43,235 nt of DNA from Candidatus Rifleibacteriota bacterium (GTDB lineage Bacteria; Riflebacteria; Ozemobacteria; Ozemobacterales; Ozemobacteraceae), in NCBI GenBank assembly GCA_029565415.1, contig JAKQOH010000076.1, forward strand, positions 1 to 43,235, in the 5' to 3' direction. The notes under the pieces were generated by a model. It did no database searches. It saw nothing but the letters and a program-made list of their open reading frames with translations, and had not been told where the DNA came from. Within the stretch, counting starts at the first letter, position 1. The number at the start of each line of letters is the position of its first letter. Both the position numbers and the translations under genes were made by a program. This document shows, one piece after another, positions 1 through 7,866 of the stretch.

Positions 1-301
1 CCCGCCCGTCCATGACCTGCTTGTAGATGTAGAAGTTCGGCGTGGGGTCGTGCTTCAGCCAGCCGTTCTTCTGGAACAGCGCGAAGTTCTCTTTGGCCTT
101 GGCGTAGACCTTCGGATCGTACAGGTCGATCTTCGGATCGAGATCGATCTCGGGTTTGGTCACGTGATGGAACGAATACTGATTTCCGCCCGACAGCTTG
201 CGGGCTTCCTCGGAGTTGAGCACGTCGTAGGGCAGCGCGGCCAGCTTCGGGGCGATCTCCTTGGGAGCGCGAAGACCCTTGAAGGGGCGAACCGTTGACA
301 T
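1..301 (-). CDS. DUF1015 family protein, N-terminal part (runs off the window)
   Basis: The reading frame opens at an ATG (301-299) and stays open to the window edge, so only the first 100 residues are present. The start is set by a good ribosome binding site, AAGGAG, about nine bases upstream. The protein begins MSTVRPFKGLRAP and continues with LAALPYDVLNSEEARKL and NQYSFHHVTKPEIDL. This opening, with the PF+GLR start and the PYDV segment, is typical of DUF1015 proteins, cytosolic proteins of about 400 residues. I cannot assign a firm biochemical role. It lies 83 bases downstream of the HEAT-type gene on the same strand and may share its transcript. The family call is from recall of the motif. 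Confidence 0.82.
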   Translation of the reverse strand, partial: MSTVRPFKGLRAPKEIAPKLAALPYDVLNSEEARKLSGGNQYSFHHVTKPEIDLDPKIDLYDPKVYAKAKENFALFQKNGWLKHDPTPNFYIYKQVMDGR

Positions 302-384
302 TCCTTTTTCTCCTTGATGTCTCGTCGTGTGATGGGTGTTGGGAAAACCGGCCCCATTCTAGGAATTGAAGCCGGGCTTGTCAA

Positions 385-1122
385 TCATCGCGGGGCCCGG
401 GGAAGCGGCACCGCTCCGGATGCGGCCGGGGCGCTTCGGGTCGCGATTCCCCGATAGGCATCGAGCAGCAGCCCCGACTCGAGGCCCGCGCTCGTCGTGA
501 ACCACAGCCCGTCGCGCGACACCTCGACGGCCTGGATTCCCGGCTCCTTCAACAGCCATCCCCGGGTTCTCGAGGCCGATTCGAGCAGCGGCGCCTCTTG
601 CAGGTAGGCCCGCAGCTTCGCGTCGGCTTCCGAGGCGAGCCGGTTCAGTTCGGTGCGTGCCTCGGCGTTCCGGCGACCGCCCTCGAACACCCGATCCCGG
701 GCCCAGCCGATCAATTCGGCGGGAATCGTCGGCGTGGCCAGCTCCGCAAGCGCCTGTCGAGCCCGTTCCCGGTCGGGAAACCGGATCGCGAGCGCCTTGA
801 CGGCCTGAAATCGGATCGTCTCCGACGCGTCTCCGAGCAGATCGATCGCCGCTTCGATCAGGGGCGCCTCTTCCCACGGCGGCAGCTCGGGAAGCCTCTC
901 GAGGGCGAACAGAGCCTCTTCCCGGCATCGCGCGTCGCTTCCGTGAAGGGTCGACAACAGCACCGGAACCGAATCGAGGGTGAACGAGGCGGCGAGGGCG
1001 CGGATCTGGTCGGGCGTGCTGGCCGTCTGGGACCGCACCGGCAGCGACTGGCCGGCGAGCGCGCAGCACAGGGCGACGAGGAGTGCCCGGAAGCGCGCCG
1101 GGCGTTTGTTCCCGTGTGTCAT
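385..1122 (-). CDS. Exported HEAT-repeat-like protein
   Basis: This encodes 245 residues from the ATG at 1122-1120, which has a GGTGA-type ribosome binding site six bases upstream. A TTG four codons earlier is possible but less likely. Residues 1-31 form a signal peptide: basic start, hydrophobic LLVALCCALAG, then a small-residue region. Residues 40-150 are alpha-helical with HEAT/Armadillo-like pairs, for example DARCREEALFALERLPELP and SETIRFQAVKALAIRFPDR. The C-terminal 60 residues contain a possible beta segment, VEVSRDGLWFTTSAG. Such proteins usually act as binding scaffolds outside the cytoplasm; partner and role are unknown. The DUF1015 gene follows downstream. Confidence 0.75.
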   Translation of the reverse strand: MTHGNKRPARFRALLVALCCALAGQSLPVRSQTASTPDQIRALAASFTLDSVPVLLSTLHGSDARCREEALFALERLPELPPWEEAPLIEAAIDLLGDASETIRFQAVKALAIRFPDRERARQALAELATPTIPAELIGWARDRVFEGGRRNAEARTELNRLASEADAKLRAYLQEAPLLESASRTRGWLLKEPGIQAVEVSRDGLWFTTSAGLESGLLLDAYRGIATRSAPAASGAVPLPRAPR

Positions 1123-1167
1123 AGATATCACCAATGATAAAATAAGGAGGTCGGTATCCGTACAGAG

Positions 1168-1197
1168 AAAAACCCGGGACGATCGTCCCGGGTTTTT
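1168..1197 (-). terminator. Perfect palindromic terminator, probably bidirectional
   Basis: A perfect 30-base palindrome with A5 and T5 at its ends and a CCCGGGAC/GTCCCGGG core. In either direction it reads as a GC-rich hairpin followed by a U-tract, so it can stop transcription both ways. It lies just 3' of the Lys-rich exported protein gene (1208-1795) and upstream of the HEAT-type gene. Confidence 0.85.
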
Positions 1198-1207
1198 GGA
1201 GAGCGGA

Positions 1208-1795
1208 TTACTTGCCTTCGGTGGCCGGGGCAGCGGCGGGAGCCGGCTCGGCAGCGGGGGCGGGCTCGGTGGCCGGAGCGGCGGGCTCGACAGCCTTCTC
1301 TTCGACCTTCTTGGCCTTCTTGGCTTTCTTGGACTTCTTGCCCTTCTTGGCCTTCTTGGCGGGCTTCTTCACTTCTTTTTTCTCTTCGGTCGGGGCGATG
1401 GTGGTGTCGACCGGAGCGGCAACGCCGTCAACGATCAGGGCGCCATTCTCGTCGCGGGTCAGAGAGTGCCAGACATCACCGTGCTTGAAGGACGGAACCA
1501 GGGCGTTGCCTTCCTTGTCCATGCCGGGGGTGCGGCGGCTGTACTCGGTCTTCGCGCTGTAATACATGAGGTTGTGCTTCTGGGTGTGCTTTTCGTCTTT
1601 GGTGAAGGAGGCGGACTTCATGTCCTCGCTGACGTAGACGACTTCCTTACCCAGGGAGACGCTCTTCACATCGCGATCGCCGGAGCAGCGCTCGATGGCG
1701 ACCTTCTTGGCCTTCTTGGTGCCCTTCGCCGCAAAAGCGGAGGACGCCGGAACCACCAGAGCAACCGCCAACATAACGGGGAGCAACCTCTTCAT
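1208..1795 (-). CDS. Exported protein with Lys-rich and Ala/Pro-rich tail
   Basis: This encodes 195 residues. The start at 1795 is favoured over upstream codons because GGAGGT lies seven bases before the ATG and the protein then begins with a signal peptide (MKRLLPVMLAVALVVPASSAFA, written here with cleavage after AFA). Residues 25-120 form a small, probably folded region with one Cys. Residues about 143-165 are a dense lysine block of KKAKK/KKGKK units ending in KKVEEK, followed by an Ala/Pro/Glu tail of PAPAAE-like repeats. The tail resembles the low-complexity C-termini of exported wall- or nucleic-acid-binding proteins and of histone H1. Function is unknown. A consensus-like promoter precedes it and a palindromic terminator follows, so it is a single-gene unit. 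Confidence 0.78.
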   Translation of the reverse strand: MKRLLPVMLAVALVVPASSAFAAKGTKKAKKVAIERCSGDRDVKSVSLGKEVVYVSEDMKSASFTKDEKHTQKHNLMYYSAKTEYSRRTPGMDKEGNALVPSFKHGDVWHSLTRDENGALIVDGVAAPVDTTIAPTEEKKEVKKPAKKAKKGKKSKKAKKAKKVEEKAVEPAAPATEPAPAAEPAPAAAPATEGK

Positions 1796-1854
1796 CACAT
1801 GACCTCCAACCTTATTTTTCTTACGTTGTACGCAACCTTCAACGGTGCGGGCAT

Positions 1855-1884
1855 ACATTACTCACAATCCGGTACACTTGTCAA
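1855..1884 (-). promoter_or_regulatory. Sigma-70-type promoter for the Lys-rich exported protein
   Basis: On the minus strand a perfect TTGACA (1884-1879) is separated by 18 bases from TAATGT (1860-1855). The box lies about 60 bases upstream of the ATG at 1795 and points towards it. Confidence 0.6.
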
Positions 1885-1920
1885 CAATTTTTCGCTCCGG
1901 GATCTCCCCGAAAAGCTGTA

Positions 1921-2004
1921 TCAGCACCCCGTTTTCGGCTGGAAATCCGTTCGGGTGCGAATCATCCACTTCTGGAACCACACGAGAATACTGATGTCCA
2001 TCAT
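1921..2004 (-). CDS. Possible 27-residue small protein
   Basis: A short frame starts with two consecutive ATG codons (2004-1999) and ends with TGA at 1923-1921. It is preceded by a strong purine-rich site, AAAGGAGGGCATC, which is the only reason to list it. The product, MMDISILVWFQKWMIRTRTD followed by seven residues, is hydrophobic at the start and basic later. It resembles no family I know. It could be a leader peptide or chance. It ends 37 bases before the TTGACA of the downstream promoter. Confidence 0.2.
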   Translation of the reverse strand: MMDISILVWFQKWMIRTRTDFQPKTGC

Positions 2005-2197
2005 GATGCCCTCCTTTCGTGAACCCCACCCGAGGGGGCAGGGAACGGGCCGCCGCGCCCGGTCGGTGATTCGATCTCACGCGGCACGGCCAAGGTGTCG
2101 CATATAGCGTGCCATGTTTGGAGAGCCGCATCGGGGCCATGTCTGTACGGCATCGAAAGAGGGGCCGCTGTTCTGGAGCGGGCGTGATGCTCAAAGA
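2005..2197. other. Intergenic stretch without a supported gene
   Basis: The gap between the two divergent genes (1796-2301) contains the minus promoter at 1855-1884, the small frame at 1921-2004 and the plus promoter at 2198-2227. In this remaining part the open frames are short, lack ribosome binding sites and look like GC-driven chance frames. I see no RNA gene or repeat in it. Confidence 0.5.
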
Positions 2198-2227
2198 TTG
2201 CGCAACGCCGATTCCGAATTGTATAGT
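2198..2227 (+). promoter_or_regulatory. Promoter candidate for the nucleoside phosphorylase gene
   Basis: TTGCGC (2198-2203) and TATAGT (2222-2227) are separated by 18 bases and lie about 75 bases before the ATG at 2302. Both boxes match the sigma-70 consensus at four or five of six positions. Confidence 0.5.
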
Positions 2228-2301
2228 GAGAGCGGCCGCGGGGTGGTGTTCCGGCCCCCGGCCATGGTGTACCACAACCCATTTCACGACGAGGAGTCTC
2301 C

Positions 2302-3033
2302 ATGCAGCCCCATCTGAAGCTCGATACCGGCAACATCTCCCCTTACGTGCTCGTTTGCGGCGACCCGGCACGCGCCGAGCAGATCGCCAACCTGTGCCAG
2401 AACCCGAAACAGCTTGCCTACAATCGCGAATACCGGACCTTCGTCGGAACCTATAACGGTCAGCAGGTCACGATCACCTCGCATGGCGTCGGCTCGGCCG
2501 GCGCAGCGATCTGTTTTGAAGAACTGATCAAGATCGGCGCGAAAGTCATCATCCGCGTCGGTACCTGCGGCGCCCTGACCGACGCCCTGGGCCAGGGCGA
2601 CCATATCGTCACCACGGCTGCCGTGCGCGAGGACGGCGTTTCCAGCCTGCTGATCCCCCTCGGCTTCCCCGCCGTTGCCGACAGCGCCGTGGCTGACGCG
2701 CTCGAAAAGGCCTGCCGCGACGAGAAAGCGGCATACCGGCGCGGCATCGTGGTCGCCAGCGATCTGTTCTACCCCGGGCTGCTGCCGAGTTCGCTCGAGC
2801 TGTACAGCAAGGCCGGCGTGCCCGGCGTCGAGATGGAGTGCGCGACCCTGTTCGTCATCGCCTCGCTGCGCGGCGTTCGGGCCGGCGGCATTCTCACCGT
2901 CGACGGCAACCCCCTCAAATGGGAGGAAGGCAACTACGATCCGCACGGCGAAAAGGTTACGAAGGGAAAAGCCCGCATGCTCAAGCTCGGCCTCGAGGGC
3001 ATCAGCGCCCTTGCCAAAGCCGGGGTCGCCTGA
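2302..3033 (+). CDS. Nucleoside phosphorylase, uridine phosphorylase-like
   Basis: This 243-residue protein belongs to the NP-I (PNP/UDP) family, which splits nucleosides with phosphate into base and ribose 1-phosphate for salvage. Visible family motifs are the phosphate-binding VCGDPARAEQI (about 18-28), IIRVGTCGAL (83-92) and the ribose-binding VEMECATLF (176-184). The spacing and NREYRTF, AAVREDG and FPAVAD segments resemble E. coli Udp more than DeoD, so uridine is the likelier substrate, but related 5'-nucleoside enzymes cannot be excluded. Length is normal. The start has GAGGAG seven bases upstream. The glycosyltransferase follows nine bases downstream, with no obvious metabolic link. 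Confidence 0.87.
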   Translation: MQPHLKLDTGNISPYVLVCGDPARAEQIANLCQNPKQLAYNREYRTFVGTYNGQQVTITSHGVGSAGAAICFEELIKIGAKVIIRVGTCGALTDALGQGDHIVTTAAVREDGVSSLLIPLGFPAVADSAVADALEKACRDEKAAYRRGIVVASDLFYPGLLPSSLELYSKAGVPGVEMECATLFVIASLRGVRAGGILTVDGNPLKWEEGNYDPHGEKVTKGKARMLKLGLEGISALAKAGVA

Positions 3034-3042
3034 GGCATCGTT

Positions 3043-4332
3043 ATGGATTCACGCGCCGGAATCGGTTCTGCAACCCGCTGCTCTTCGGCCGGTTCCGGCG
3101 TTTCTCCGTGTCCGGGCTGTCGGGAGGCCCCTGAGGGCGGTCCCATCCTCTTTCTGTTGCCGTATCCCAGCTTGTCGGGGCTCGAGCTGTTCTGCCTCCG
3201 GTTTGCTGCCGATCTGCTGGCGCGCGGCATCCCGGTTGCCGTCGCCTCGCCCGCCGGCGGCATGATCGACCAGCAGTGCCGGCAGCGCGGGATTCCTTCG
3301 TTTCATCTGGCCGAGCTGCGCCGGTTCGACCCCCACGCCGTTCTTCGCCTTGCCCGGTTCATCGAGGGCCGCGAGCCGCTGAGCATCGGTGGGCACGACC
3401 TGACCGGCCGGCCCGCGCGCGCCGTCGTCGCGTTCCGCACCCAGGCGATCTATCCGCTCCACCTCGCGAGGCTGCTGAAACAGTCGCATGTGCCGTTTTT
3501 CCTGTTCTATCGCATCGGCGCCGGCAACTACCAGCGACGGGACCCGCTGCACCGCGTGCTGTTCCGGCATCTCGCTGCCGTCGTGCCCAATGCCGACCAT
3601 GTCGCCCGCAAGATCCTGAACTACTGGGCCATCGCCCGCGACAAGGTCGTCTGCATCCGCAGCGGGGTCGACACCGACCGGTACCGTCCCGACGAGGCCC
3701 GTCGGACCGCGTTCCGCGCCGGTCTCGGCATCCCGGAAGATGCGATCCTGATCGGAAACGCCGGCCGGATCCACCCCGAAAAGGGTTCGGAAATCCTGAT
3801 CGATACTGTGTTCGGCCCCGACGGCGTGGGAGCCGGCAGGCCGGATGTGCACCTTGCCTATGTCGGGCGAGAATATCAATCGGGATATATCGATGCCCTG
3901 CGTGCCCGCGCAGCCGGCTACGGGGCCGGAGAACGGTTCCACCCCGTTCCATTCAGGGACGACATCGAGGCCGTCCATCCCGGGTTCGACCTGTTCGCGC
4001 TGGCCGTCACCTCGCACGAGACGTATGCATATACCGCTCTCGAGGCGATGGCCTGCGGCGTTCCTGCTATAGTGCCTGCTATAGGCGGTATGTCCGAGAT
4101 GTTCGAGGACGGGGTGGAAGGCTTTTTCTTCCGCCACCGCGATACGGCCTCGTTGCGGCAGAGCCTGGCGAAAGCCGTTTCCCTCGACGCTGCCCGCCGC
4201 CGTGCCATGGGCGCCGCCGCCCGCGCGCGCATCCTCAGATCCGCCGGCTGGAGCGCGATGATGGACCGGTATCTCGCCCTGTTCGCCCGCTTCGCCGTCG
4301 ACCTCCGCCCGATTCAGGCCGTTTCGCGATGA
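3043..4332 (+). CDS. GT4-type glycosyltransferase
   Basis: This 429-residue protein has the GT-B layout of family 4 glycosyltransferases: an N-terminal acceptor half (LPYPSLSGLELFCLRFA, about 40-56), a linker near AIARDKVVCIRSGVDTDRY and a C-terminal nucleotide-sugar half. The second half has IGNAGRIHPEKGSEIL and the E-x7-E motif in ETYAYTALE, followed by GVPAIVPAIGG. Such enzymes move a sugar from a nucleotide sugar onto a lipid or polysaccharide acceptor at the inner face of the membrane. No TM segment is visible. The first 30 residues are Cys/Gly/Ser-rich and unlike the family, so the true start may be later. Only a weak ribosome binding site precedes the ATG. The acceptor is unknown. Confidence 0.85.
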   Translation: MDSRAGIGSATRCSSAGSGVSPCPGCREAPEGGPILFLLPYPSLSGLELFCLRFAADLLARGIPVAVASPAGGMIDQQCRQRGIPSFHLAELRRFDPHAVLRLARFIEGREPLSIGGHDLTGRPARAVVAFRTQAIYPLHLARLLKQSHVPFFLFYRIGAGNYQRRDPLHRVLFRHLAAVVPNADHVARKILNYWAIARDKVVCIRSGVDTDRYRPDEARRTAFRAGLGIPEDAILIGNAGRIHPEKGSEILIDTVFGPDGVGAGRPDVHLAYVGREYQSGYIDALRARAAGYGAGERFHPVPFRDDIEAVHPGFDLFALAVTSHETYAYTALEAMACGVPAIVPAIGGMSEMFEDGVEGFFFRHRDTASLRQSLAKAVSLDAARRRAMGAAARARILRSAGWSAMMDRYLALFARFAVDLRPIQAVSR

Positions 4333-4385
4333 CCCGCCTTCCTCTGCCCACCAGGATTGGGTGATTCCGAGGAAGGCGCGAATCC

Positions 4386-4540
4386 GCAGATGACGCAGAT
4401 ATCGCAGATGAAGCCGGATGAAATCCGGCTGACCTTCAGACGGAACGATGCCCCCAAAAATTGTAGGGGCGGATCGTGATCCGCCCTGATCGCTGAAGAA
4501 GACCTTTTCCTCCCTTCGTGTCTTGGTGTCTTCGTGGTGA
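4386..4540. repeat. Composite intergenic repeat region
   Basis: This gap (4333-4634) holds no gene but has layered repeats. First come three 9-base units, GCAGATGAC, GCAGATATC and GCAGATGAA (4386-4412). They are followed by a hairpin of GCCGGAT and ATCCGGC with a three-base loop (4413-4429). A second hairpin, GGGCGGATC/GATCCGCCC, spans 4467-4486 after TTGTAG. Last comes a CTTCGTGTCTTGGTGTCTTC tract (from 4514). A hairpin of almost the same sequence and a similar tract occur at 29458-29570. The block is probably a dispersed non-coding element, and the second hairpin lacks a clear U-tract. Confidence 0.6.
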
Positions 4541-4634
4541 AGCAACCCTCGCCCATGCGATGAGTTCTTCCCTGAATCTGCGGGTCGTTGGCGATCCTTG
4601 CAGGGGAGGGCGGTTTCTGGTAAAAGAATGCCCC

Positions 4635-6074
4635 ATGCCGATCAACACGTGTGACCGCGTGACCCCGTTCCACCCCCTGCATGCCGCCCGTCGGCTGTCG
4701 GTTGCGGTGGTGGCGCTGGTTCTCGCCCTCGTCACGGTTGCGGGGGCTGAAACCGAGCTCGTCTTCTGGAACTTCTGGGATCAGAAGTTCATCACGCCGG
4801 TCATCCAGAAGTTTGAGGCGCTCCACCCCGGCGTGAAGATCCGCAGCGAGCAGCTCAACTGGGGAAACGGCCTCGACAAGATCGTCGTCGCCCTCGCCAA
4901 CGATCGCGCGCCCGACATCTGCGAGCTCGGCTCGACCTGGACCGGCAAGTTCATGTCCGAGGGCGTGCTTCTCGACCTGACCGAGCGGGTTTCCGACCTG
5001 CGCGACCAGTATCATCTGTGGGAACCCGCGATCTGGGAAGGCCGGATCTACGGCATGCCCTGGCTCGTCGGCACACGCGTGTTGTTCTACAACCGAGGTC
5101 TGTTCAAAGCCGCCGGTCTCGACCCCGACCGGCCGCCCTCGACGTGGGACCAGCTCCTTGCCGCCGCAAAGACGATTCATCAGCCCGAGAAAGGCCTCTA
5201 TGGCTTCGGCGTCAATGCCGGGGAAGGCCACATCCTTTACAAGAAATTCCTGCCGTTCGTCTGGGGAAACGGCGGCTCGATCATCGACGAAAAAGGGAAG
5301 TTCTGCTTCGACAGCCCGGCCACGCGCGAGGCGCTCGAGTTCTACCGTCGGCTGATGGTCTACGGCCTCAAGGAAAAGCAGGATATCCTCGATGACGCCT
5401 TCAAACGGGGCCGGCTCGGCCTCGAGATCTCCGGCTCCTGGAACTTCGCAAAATACCCGAAGGAAGCTCCCGATCTCGACTTCGGCACTGCGCTGATTCC
5501 CGCGCCGGCGGCAGATCGCGGCACTTCCAGCTCGTTCCTTGGCGGCGAGATCCTCGTCTTGTTCCGCAACTGCCGCGATCCCCAGCTCGCGACCGAGTTC
5601 ATCCGGTTCCTGACCAGAGCCGAGCACACGCTTCCGATCACGAAGGAAGCCCTAGTCAGCTTCCCGGCGAACAAGGAAGCCTTCGCGGACGAGTTCTTCA
5701 CGAAAAATCCCCGCCTCGGGGTGTTCGTGAAACAGATGGAGACTGGGGTCCATCCGCCCGTTCACCCGCTCTGGATCGAGCTCGAAAGCATCGTGAACGA
5801 TGCCGTCGAAAAGGTGCTGTACGGCGGCTCGATCGACGAGGTGCTCGGCGCCGCAGCCACGGCCTACGAGCGGGTCAGCCTCCAGTTCGAAGAGCGGAAG
5901 CGGGCGGTGTCGCCCTCTGCCGTGCCTTCCGACGGCCAGGCCGTTCAAGCCGTCCCGGCTGCCGGTCTGCCCGGCTGGGCGATTCTGCTGCTGGCGCTGA
6001 TTGCCGTGGGGACCGTGGTGAATGCCATACTCCTCGTGTTCATCTACGGCGAGGTAAAAAAAAACGCCGCTTGA
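4635..6074 (+). CDS. ABC carbohydrate-type solute-binding protein with C-terminal membrane anchor
   Basis: This encodes 479 residues from the ATG at 4635. That start is preferred because the protein then opens with a signal sequence (LSVAVVALVLALVTVAGA); earlier in-frame ATGs lie in the repeat region. The mature part, starting near ETELVFWNFWDQKF, is a family-1 extracellular binding protein, with the typical YGMPWLVGTRVLFYNRGLF and FGTALIPAP segments, so an oligosaccharide or glycerol-phosphate-like ligand is likely. Unusually, residues about 447-470 (GWAILLLALIAVGTVVNAIL onward) form a TM helix followed by a basic tail, which would tether the protein. The stop overlaps the next gene by four bases. 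No strong ribosome binding site is seen. Confidence 0.85.
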   Translation: MPINTCDRVTPFHPLHAARRLSVAVVALVLALVTVAGAETELVFWNFWDQKFITPVIQKFEALHPGVKIRSEQLNWGNGLDKIVVALANDRAPDICELGSTWTGKFMSEGVLLDLTERVSDLRDQYHLWEPAIWEGRIYGMPWLVGTRVLFYNRGLFKAAGLDPDRPPSTWDQLLAAAKTIHQPEKGLYGFGVNAGEGHILYKKFLPFVWGNGGSIIDEKGKFCFDSPATREALEFYRRLMVYGLKEKQDILDDAFKRGRLGLEISGSWNFAKYPKEAPDLDFGTALIPAPAADRGTSSSFLGGEILVLFRNCRDPQLATEFIRFLTRAEHTLPITKEALVSFPANKEAFADEFFTKNPRLGVFVKQMETGVHPPVHPLWIELESIVNDAVEKVLYGGSIDEVLGAAATAYERVSLQFEERKRAVSPSAVPSDGQAVQAVPAAGLPGWAILLLALIAVGTVVNAILLVFIYGEVKKNAA

Positions 6075-6991
6075 AGGCGGCGGGCCAGGCTGAGCCGTAC
6101 CGGTCCGGTGCCTCCGGCCGGGCTCATCCGACTCACAAGGCCGGGTATGCGCTGCTGCTGCTGGCCCCCTGGATTCTCACCTTCCTGGTCTTCTGGCTGT
6201 ACCCGCTACTGTTCTCCTTCCTGCTGAGTTTTTGCGACTACGATGTCTTCCATGCCGGGGCGTTCCGCTGGACGGGCCTCGACAATTTCACCCGGCTGGT
6301 TTCCGATGCCCGGTTCCGGCAGGCGTTCGGCAACACGCTGTTCTTCGTTCTCGGAACGACGCCCGTCACGACGGTGCTTGCCCTTGCCCTCGCTCTGCTG
6401 ATCGAGCGGGTGCGAGCTCTCCAGGGGCTGTTCCGGTCAGCCTTCTTCCTGCCCTCGATCATCTCGATGGTCGTGATCGCCACGATCTTCAAATCCTTCT
6501 ATGCCCCGGATGGCCTGCTGAACGAGATCTGTTCGGTCCTCGGCCTGCCGCGCCACGCGTGGCTCGTCGAACCCGCCTGGGCGTTGCCCGTGATCATGGC
6601 GATGGATATCTGGTCCTCGGTCGGCTACTACATGGTCCTGTTCCTCGCCGCGCTCAAGTCCGTGCCGCCCCAGTTATACGAGGCCGCCGAGGTCGACGGG
6701 GCAGGGGAGTGGGCCCAGTTTCGTCACATCACGCTGCCCCAGATCCGGGGTATGGTGCTCTTTATAATAGTGATAAATACTATACGAAGCTGGCAGGTGT
6801 TCCCCGAGATCTTCACCCTCACGCGCGGCGGCCCGCTCGGAACCACCGACACCCTCGTGCACCGGGTCTACGAGGCCGCGTTCCGGTATCACGAGATGGG
6901 ATACGCCTCCGCCATGGCCTGGGTGCTGTTCGCCGTCATCATGGCCCTTTCGCTGCTGCAGATGCGCATTCTCCAGGAGAAGAACCGATGA
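6071..6991 (+). CDS. ABC sugar-type permease, MalF/UgpA-like
   Basis: This 306-residue inner-membrane protein has about six TM segments, starting with ALLLLAPWILTFLVFWLYPL (about 27-46). The EAA loop that contacts the ATPase is visible as EAAEVDGAGEWAQFRHITLP near residue 203. It pairs with the next gene to form the channel of the importer. The start is a TTG that overlaps the previous stop (TTGA). No ATG or GTG is available early in the frame, and the upstream GAGG is distant. A run of nine A (6056-6064) lies just before it, so translation is probably coupled to the binding protein. Confidence 0.86.
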   Translation: MKAAGQAEPYRSGASGRAHPTHKAGYALLLLAPWILTFLVFWLYPLLFSFLLSFCDYDVFHAGAFRWTGLDNFTRLVSDARFRQAFGNTLFFVLGTTPVTTVLALALALLIERVRALQGLFRSAFFLPSIISMVVIATIFKSFYAPDGLLNEICSVLGLPRHAWLVEPAWALPVIMAMDIWSSVGYYMVLFLAALKSVPPQLYEAAEVDGAGEWAQFRHITLPQIRGMVLFIIVINTIRSWQVFPEIFTLTRGGPLGTTDTLVHRVYEAAFRYHEMGYASAMAWVLFAVIMALSLLQMRILQEKNR

Positions 6992-7860
6992 GCCGCACCG
7001 AATCTGCGCCGGCAACCGGCGCGCCCGGTCCCGCGACCGCTTCCTCCCCGCGCAGCCGCCGGGCCGGACCGGTGCTCTCGGCGTTCCTGGTCCTGCTCCT
7101 GCTCAGTTATCTATATCCTCTATTATATATGGTGGCGCGCTCGTTCATGCGGTTCGAGCCGGGAATGGCGGCCTCGGGCGTCGGATTCACGCTCGAGCAT
7201 TACCGCACCGTCTTCGGGGGCGCGGGATTCCTGCAGTATGTGCTGAACAGCGTGTTCGTGCTGGCCGTCGTCGTCGTCGCGAACGTGTTCACCTCGGTGG
7301 TGACCGGGTATGCCTTCGCCCGGTTCCGTTTCCCCGGCCGCAGCCTGCTGTTCGGCCTCGTGCTGGTCACGCTGATGGTGCCGAAACAGACCCTGATGGT
7401 GCCGATCCTCGACCTCGTCGTCCGGCTCGGCCTGCACGACTCGCTCTGGGCGCTGATCCTGCCGTTCTGCGTCGACAGCTTCAACGTCTTTCTGCTGCGC
7501 CAGTATATCGCGGCGCTCCCGGCCGATCTCGAAGATGCCGCGCGCGCCGACGGCTCGGGCGAGTTCGGCATCCTCCGCCACGTCGTCTTCCCGCTGTGCC
7601 GGCCCGCGCTCGCCGTCGTCGTGATCAATACGGCGATCGTCACCTGGAACTCGTTCCTGTTCCCGCTGATCCTCACCGATTCGGCGGCGCGCCGCACCCT
7701 GCCCGTCGGCCTCGCGATGCTGACCCAGGGGCCGTTTTCGACCGACTGGGGCACCCTCATGGCCGGCTCCGCCGTCAGTTCGATTCCGCTGATCCTCCTC
7801 TTCTGGGCCTTCCAGCGCGAAATCATCGACGGAATCACCGCCGGCGCCCTCCGCGAATAG
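6988..7860 (+). CDS. ABC sugar-type permease, MalG/UgpE-like
   Basis: This encodes 290 residues from the ATG at 6988, which overlaps the stop of the previous permease (ATGA) and has GGAGA upstream. A longer frame extends to 6232 but overlaps the first permease fully and is rejected. The protein has about six TM segments and the EAA-type loop LEDAARADGSGEFGILRHVV (about 172-191). It ends with the usual QREIIDGITAGALRE, a close match to MalG-type C-termini. No ATPase gene follows; the next genes are on the other strand, so a shared MsmK/UgpC-type ATPase must be encoded elsewhere if the importer works. Confidence 0.88.
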   Translation: MSRTESAPATGAPGPATASSPRSRRAGPVLSAFLVLLLLSYLYPLLYMVARSFMRFEPGMAASGVGFTLEHYRTVFGGAGFLQYVLNSVFVLAVVVVANVFTSVVTGYAFARFRFPGRSLLFGLVLVTLMVPKQTLMVPILDLVVRLGLHDSLWALILPFCVDSFNVFLLRQYIAALPADLEDAARADGSGEFGILRHVVFPLCRPALAVVVINTAIVTWNSFLFPLILTDSAARRTLPVGLAMLTQGPFSTDWGTLMAGSAVSSIPLILLFWAFQREIIDGITAGALRE

Positions 7861-7866
7861 CCGGGC

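Noticed and set aside
4067..4090. Direct repeat in the GT4 gene (CTGCTATAG twice)
   Set aside because: It lies in the coding sequence for the VPAIVPAI segment, a normal family motif; no sign of a functional repeat.
6232..7860. A longer start for the second permease
   Set aside because: It would overlap the first permease almost fully; the ATGA-overlapping start at 6988 gives a normal MalG-type length.
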